Below, in pieces: positions 61,353-64,000 of a stretch of DNA of 64,000 nucleotides. The position numbers and the translations under genes were made by a program. Position 1 is the stretch's first letter. Each line of letters starts with the position of its first letter. The notes below the pieces were generated by a model that saw only the letters and a program-made list of their open reading frames with translations, was not told the DNA's origin and ran no database searches. Source of the DNA: Amoebophrya sp. A120 (lineage: Eukaryota > Sar > Dinophyceae > Syndiniales > Amoebophryaceae); the NCBI GenBank assembly GCA_905178155.1, contig CAJINV010000003.1:7266372-7330371 (forward strand). Direction: 5' to 3'.

Positions 61353-63276
61353 TTACGCTTCCCGCGCTTTCGACTGCAATACGTCGCGGGAGCTATGCGG
61401 CCCGACGAAGGTGTCCCTTTCTTCGCTGTCGTCCTGAAGATCTTCAGCTCCTTTGAGCGGCACGGAAACTCGGTCGGAAGACGCGCCACCAGCGCATTCA
61501 ATAGAACTACCCATCATGATCTTTTTCGCGCCCGTGGGGGTCAACCGCCATCCGTGGCCGAGCATTCCGAAATGATTCATCATCGGAGATGACATCAATC
61601 TTTTGTCTTGGTTCATCGTCAGAGCAAAACCGGCAGGACTCGGGAGCGGCGAAAGGGATGTTGATTTCGAGTTCGCGCGGGTAGACGAGCCTGAAGTCAT
61701 GTCCGCAGAGGGGGACTTTTTGTCCTCGTCCGCTCCTGTCTGGATCTCCACGGTGCGGCGACTCCGATTGCTCTTTCCGATGGGCAGGAGGGGCGTATTT
61801 TTGGTCCGAGATGCAGTTGGGAGCTCTTCGTTCGCAGGCTGCAGCGACAGTTTCTCGAGTCTGTCCACAGTAGCCTCGACTTCCTTTCCTTTAGGCTCTT
61901 GCGCGGTGGGAAGCGGTCGCTTGATGTCCCGCTGCTCGGCTGCCAGCAGGTCTTCCAGAAAGTGCATCTTTTGCTCCGGGAGCCACTTCTTCGTCACATA
62001 GATTAAATCATTTACACTCTCATTGCGATTCTTCAGAACGCTCTCGACAAGGCTCCACTTGCTTTTCTCATGCTGTGCCGCGACGGCCATGGCAGCGTCG
62101 GGCTGCGGGAGATCGATGTTAATTGCAGAAGCGAATTCCGCCGCTGCTGCAGCGGCAACACTGGCCAAGTCGTTCAAAATTCCCATTGCCTGAGCCTGCA
62201 CAAAATTCGTTGATACGGAACGAATGAGTGGACGAGGGCAAGACGAGGAGTCACCAGAGTCTGTCCCCCGAGGCACTCTAGCCGATCCCTGCTTCGCAAG
62301 AACTCCAGGAGCGGTCGTCCCCGTGACTCCAGGGATAATCAGGCGCCGTGTGGACCTCCCATGTTCTTCGGCTTGTTTGTTGGTGCACTCTGCGATCAGT
62401 TCAATCAGCTGCGCGAGTAGATACTTTCGCAGAGGCAAACCCACTGCGCCTTCCAGTTGGGCCCGGTCTGCGTCATGCAACAAAACCGTGTCTCGGTGCT
62501 TCGAGAGCAGCACCTGTTTAGGTATGTGAGGTTCAAGCAAACTTGCTCCTGGGTGGGATGCGGAGTCGGTGCCGCCCGATCGATGATGTCCTGTTCCTCA
62601 GAGGGAAACTGATCACAAAAAGTCAAAACCTTAAAATAAAATGAACCTGTTTCCAAATTGCAATCGGGAGCTCTGCGAGCTGTTGCTTGGTGTAGTGTAC
62701 CATGGCTCGTGGCTGCACCAAGGCCAGCGTACCGCCAGACACGCAGTCGTCCTCATCCTGACCGACTGGAACGTTCATGTCCACCGGCTTTGCAAGAACA
62801 CCGCCAAGGAAAGTCACTTGATTTTCGGACATCTCTACGGGAAACCAAAACGCACTCGGGCGGAGCAGCGGATTCTGCTCCTTCGCTGGAACTTTGTGTG
62901 TCGCGCGCGGACGCCTGGAAGAAGTCTTGTAACCTGCCTTTGGAGAGGACGAGACCGACGGATGACACTGGTGCCGTGTTGTGAAACTCCGTGGCAGCTC
63001 CCCTTCGGGGGCACCGCCGACATCGACGTCTGCTCTACTAGCCTCGCCCGCCACCTCGTCCGAAGCAATCGCTTCAGCTAAGGTCGTTCCCTCTTCTACA
63101 TTGCTGCGCATCCCGATCCAATTTCCCGCAATGCTATGATCTAGAAATCGAATTTCGCTGCCGCGTGCAAGTAGATGCTGCTCCTGCAGAAGCAGAGACA
63201 CGACAAACATCAACATGGTGTCCATTGCTCGGAAAATAAAAATGGCTCCCGGATGAAAAAAGGCGTCACGCTTCAT
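61353..63276 (-). CDS. Unknown protein of about 618 residues with two very short introns
   Basis: Exons 63,276-62,647, 62,608-62,543 and 62,513-61,353, all phase 0, with introns of 38 nt (GTTCAT...GATCAG) and 29 nt (GTTTGC...AAACAG). Without removing both, the frame is lost: the first exon frame stops after HFILRF and the middle frame stops after some 80 codons. The protein starts MKRDAFFHPGAIFIF, has a hydrophobic stretch (MLMFVVSLLLQ), an ordered section spanning the introns (VHYTKQQLAELPIAIWKQ, FPSEEQDIIDRAAPTPHP, VLLSKHRDTVLLHDADRAQL, LRKYLLAQLIELIAECTN), an Ala-rich helix, a basic patch (VTKKWLPEQKMHFLEDLLAA) and a Ser-rich tail. No family is recognised. An alternative start exon is possible, since a polypyrimidine-AG (CTGCTTCTGCAG) occurs about 80 nt into the frame. 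Confidence 0.65.
62514..62542 (-). other. Apparent 29-nt intron
   Basis: On the minus strand it begins GTTTGC and ends CTAAACAG. Removal joins PTQEQ to VLLSKHRD and connects the 66-nt middle exon to a 386-residue frame. Retention shifts the frame. Not a multiple of three. Confidence 0.65.
62609..62646 (-). other. Apparent 38-nt intron
   Basis: On the minus strand it begins GTTCAT and ends GTGATCAG, is T-rich (70% A/T by eye), and separates TGG-AAA-CAG from TTT-CCC-TCT-GAG. Removal joins IWKQ to FPSEEQ in one frame. Retention gives a stop after six further residues. Confidence 0.65.
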
Positions 63277-63853
63277 TTTTATGTGCGCCACGTTGAATTA
63301 TTTATTGAAATATTTATTGACTGAATTTAAAGGAAAGCACGCTCTCCAGTTGCAGTTGCATCGAGTTTATGCAAAAAAAAAAGAGAATCGAGGGATCAGA
63401 ATGATTGCACTTCGAAAGATTCAAAAAGACCGGAGCGCAGTGCTCACATCAAATCTAAGCTCTGGACGATTCTCTGGGTTGCAAGCCTTGCTAAAGATAA
63501 AGTGCTAAGAAAGACAGCCATACACTTCAACAAAATACCTGGCTAATGTAAGCAAAAAAAGAGCCGTGTGATATCCGAGGAAAACATACAATTTTTGATC
63601 TTTGCAATAGTATCTAGCCTAGTATGGTCACTACTAAGCCGAAGCGCAAGTGGTATGATCGAGATCTCCTTGTGTCACTTTGTGCTAAACCTAAATCACT
63701 GTAGCAGCTCCGCATGGGGGTATAGGCCCAGAAGCAGCTTACACGTGCAGAAAATATTCACTTCCCATATTATACCGCAAGATACAATCTCTACAATGAC
63801 TAGCGAAAGGTGAGAAAGCCCATTATTTAATAGTATTCCGCAATAGAAACAAA
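63277..63853. other. Intergenic stretch at the right end
   Basis: AT-rich, with an A run near 63,375. No supported gene; presumably promoter side of the gene starting at 63,276. Confidence 0.4.
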
Positions 63854-64000
63854 GAATAGAAACGAAAAACAAAAACAAAGAATGGAAACGAAAAATGAAA
63901 ACAAACAATGGAAACGAAAAACGAAAACAAAGAATAGAAACGAAAAACGAAAACAAACAATGGAAACGAAAAACGAAAACAAAGAATAGAAACGAAAAAC
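63854..64000. repeat. 26-bp tandem repeat, cut by the window edge
   Basis: More than five units of GAATAGAAACGAAAAACG plus AAAACAAA, alternating between GAATAG and CAATGG at the start. Purine-rich on the plus strand. The minus-strand open frame through it (Phe/Ser/Leu repeats) follows from the repeat and is not a gene. The true length is unknown. Confidence 0.9.

Noticed and set aside
63696-63956. Minus-strand frame rich in Phe/Ser/Leu repeats
   Set aside because: Follows directly from the 26-bp tandem repeat; not a protein gene.
63854-64000. CRISPR array
   Set aside because: The 26-bp units are contiguous, without unique spacers, in a eukaryotic context.

Overview
The window looks like nuclear DNA of a flagellated protist, most likely an alveolate and probably a dinoflagellate or a close relative. 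Four things point there. Genes have spliceosomal introns, and one intron begins GC instead of GT. Almost every gene I can read lies on the minus strand, the kind of one-way gene array known from dinoflagellates. There is an NME7 gene, a protein of motile cilia. There is a full-length Ty1/Copia retrotransposon. The taxon is an inference: no rRNA or other marker gene is present. I found no tRNA, rRNA or CRISPR array.

Region 1-19,990 is one giant minus-strand reading frame without visible introns. It runs off the left edge (at least 6,660 codons) and encodes a fibrocystin-L (PKHD1L1)-like surface protein: a membrane segment near the N-terminus, IPT/TIG domains, three clusters of EGF/laminin-type repeats, a G8 domain and a parallel beta-helix region. 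About 2.7 kb of AT-rich intergenic DNA follows.

Region 22.7-48.3 kb is an array of smaller, intron-bearing minus-strand genes: two low-complexity proteins (22.7-23.7 and 24.2-26.9 kb), an unresolved gene or genes (28.3-30.1 kb), NME7 (30.3-33.0 kb), an unknown protein (34.3-35.8 kb), a membrane protein with Gly/Ser/Thr-rich tail (36.0-37.7 kb), a protein with a kinase-like metal/nucleotide motif (39.8-41.4 kb), a long Ser-rich protein (41.8-46.3 kb) and a thioredoxin (47.3-47.9 kb). One short stretch near 39.0 kb looks coding on the plus strand.

Region 48,690-60,554 is a complete Copia-type LTR retrotransposon inserted in minus orientation, with two 483-bp LTRs about 1% different, a 4-bp target duplication, gag with two zinc knuckles, and a 2,299-codon pol in the -1 frame relative to gag. 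Its pol carries a DUF4326-like domain ahead of protease, integrase, reverse transcriptase and RNase H. The window ends with one more unknown gene (61.4-63.3 kb) and a 26-bp tandem repeat that runs into the right edge.

Two intron types deserve attention. One is a 99-bp element with perfect 25-bp inverted repeats that must be spliced out of the 24.2-26.9 kb gene (an introner-like element). The other is a set of three apparent introns of only 23, 29 and 38 nt. Reading-frame arithmetic supports both, but transcript data are needed.
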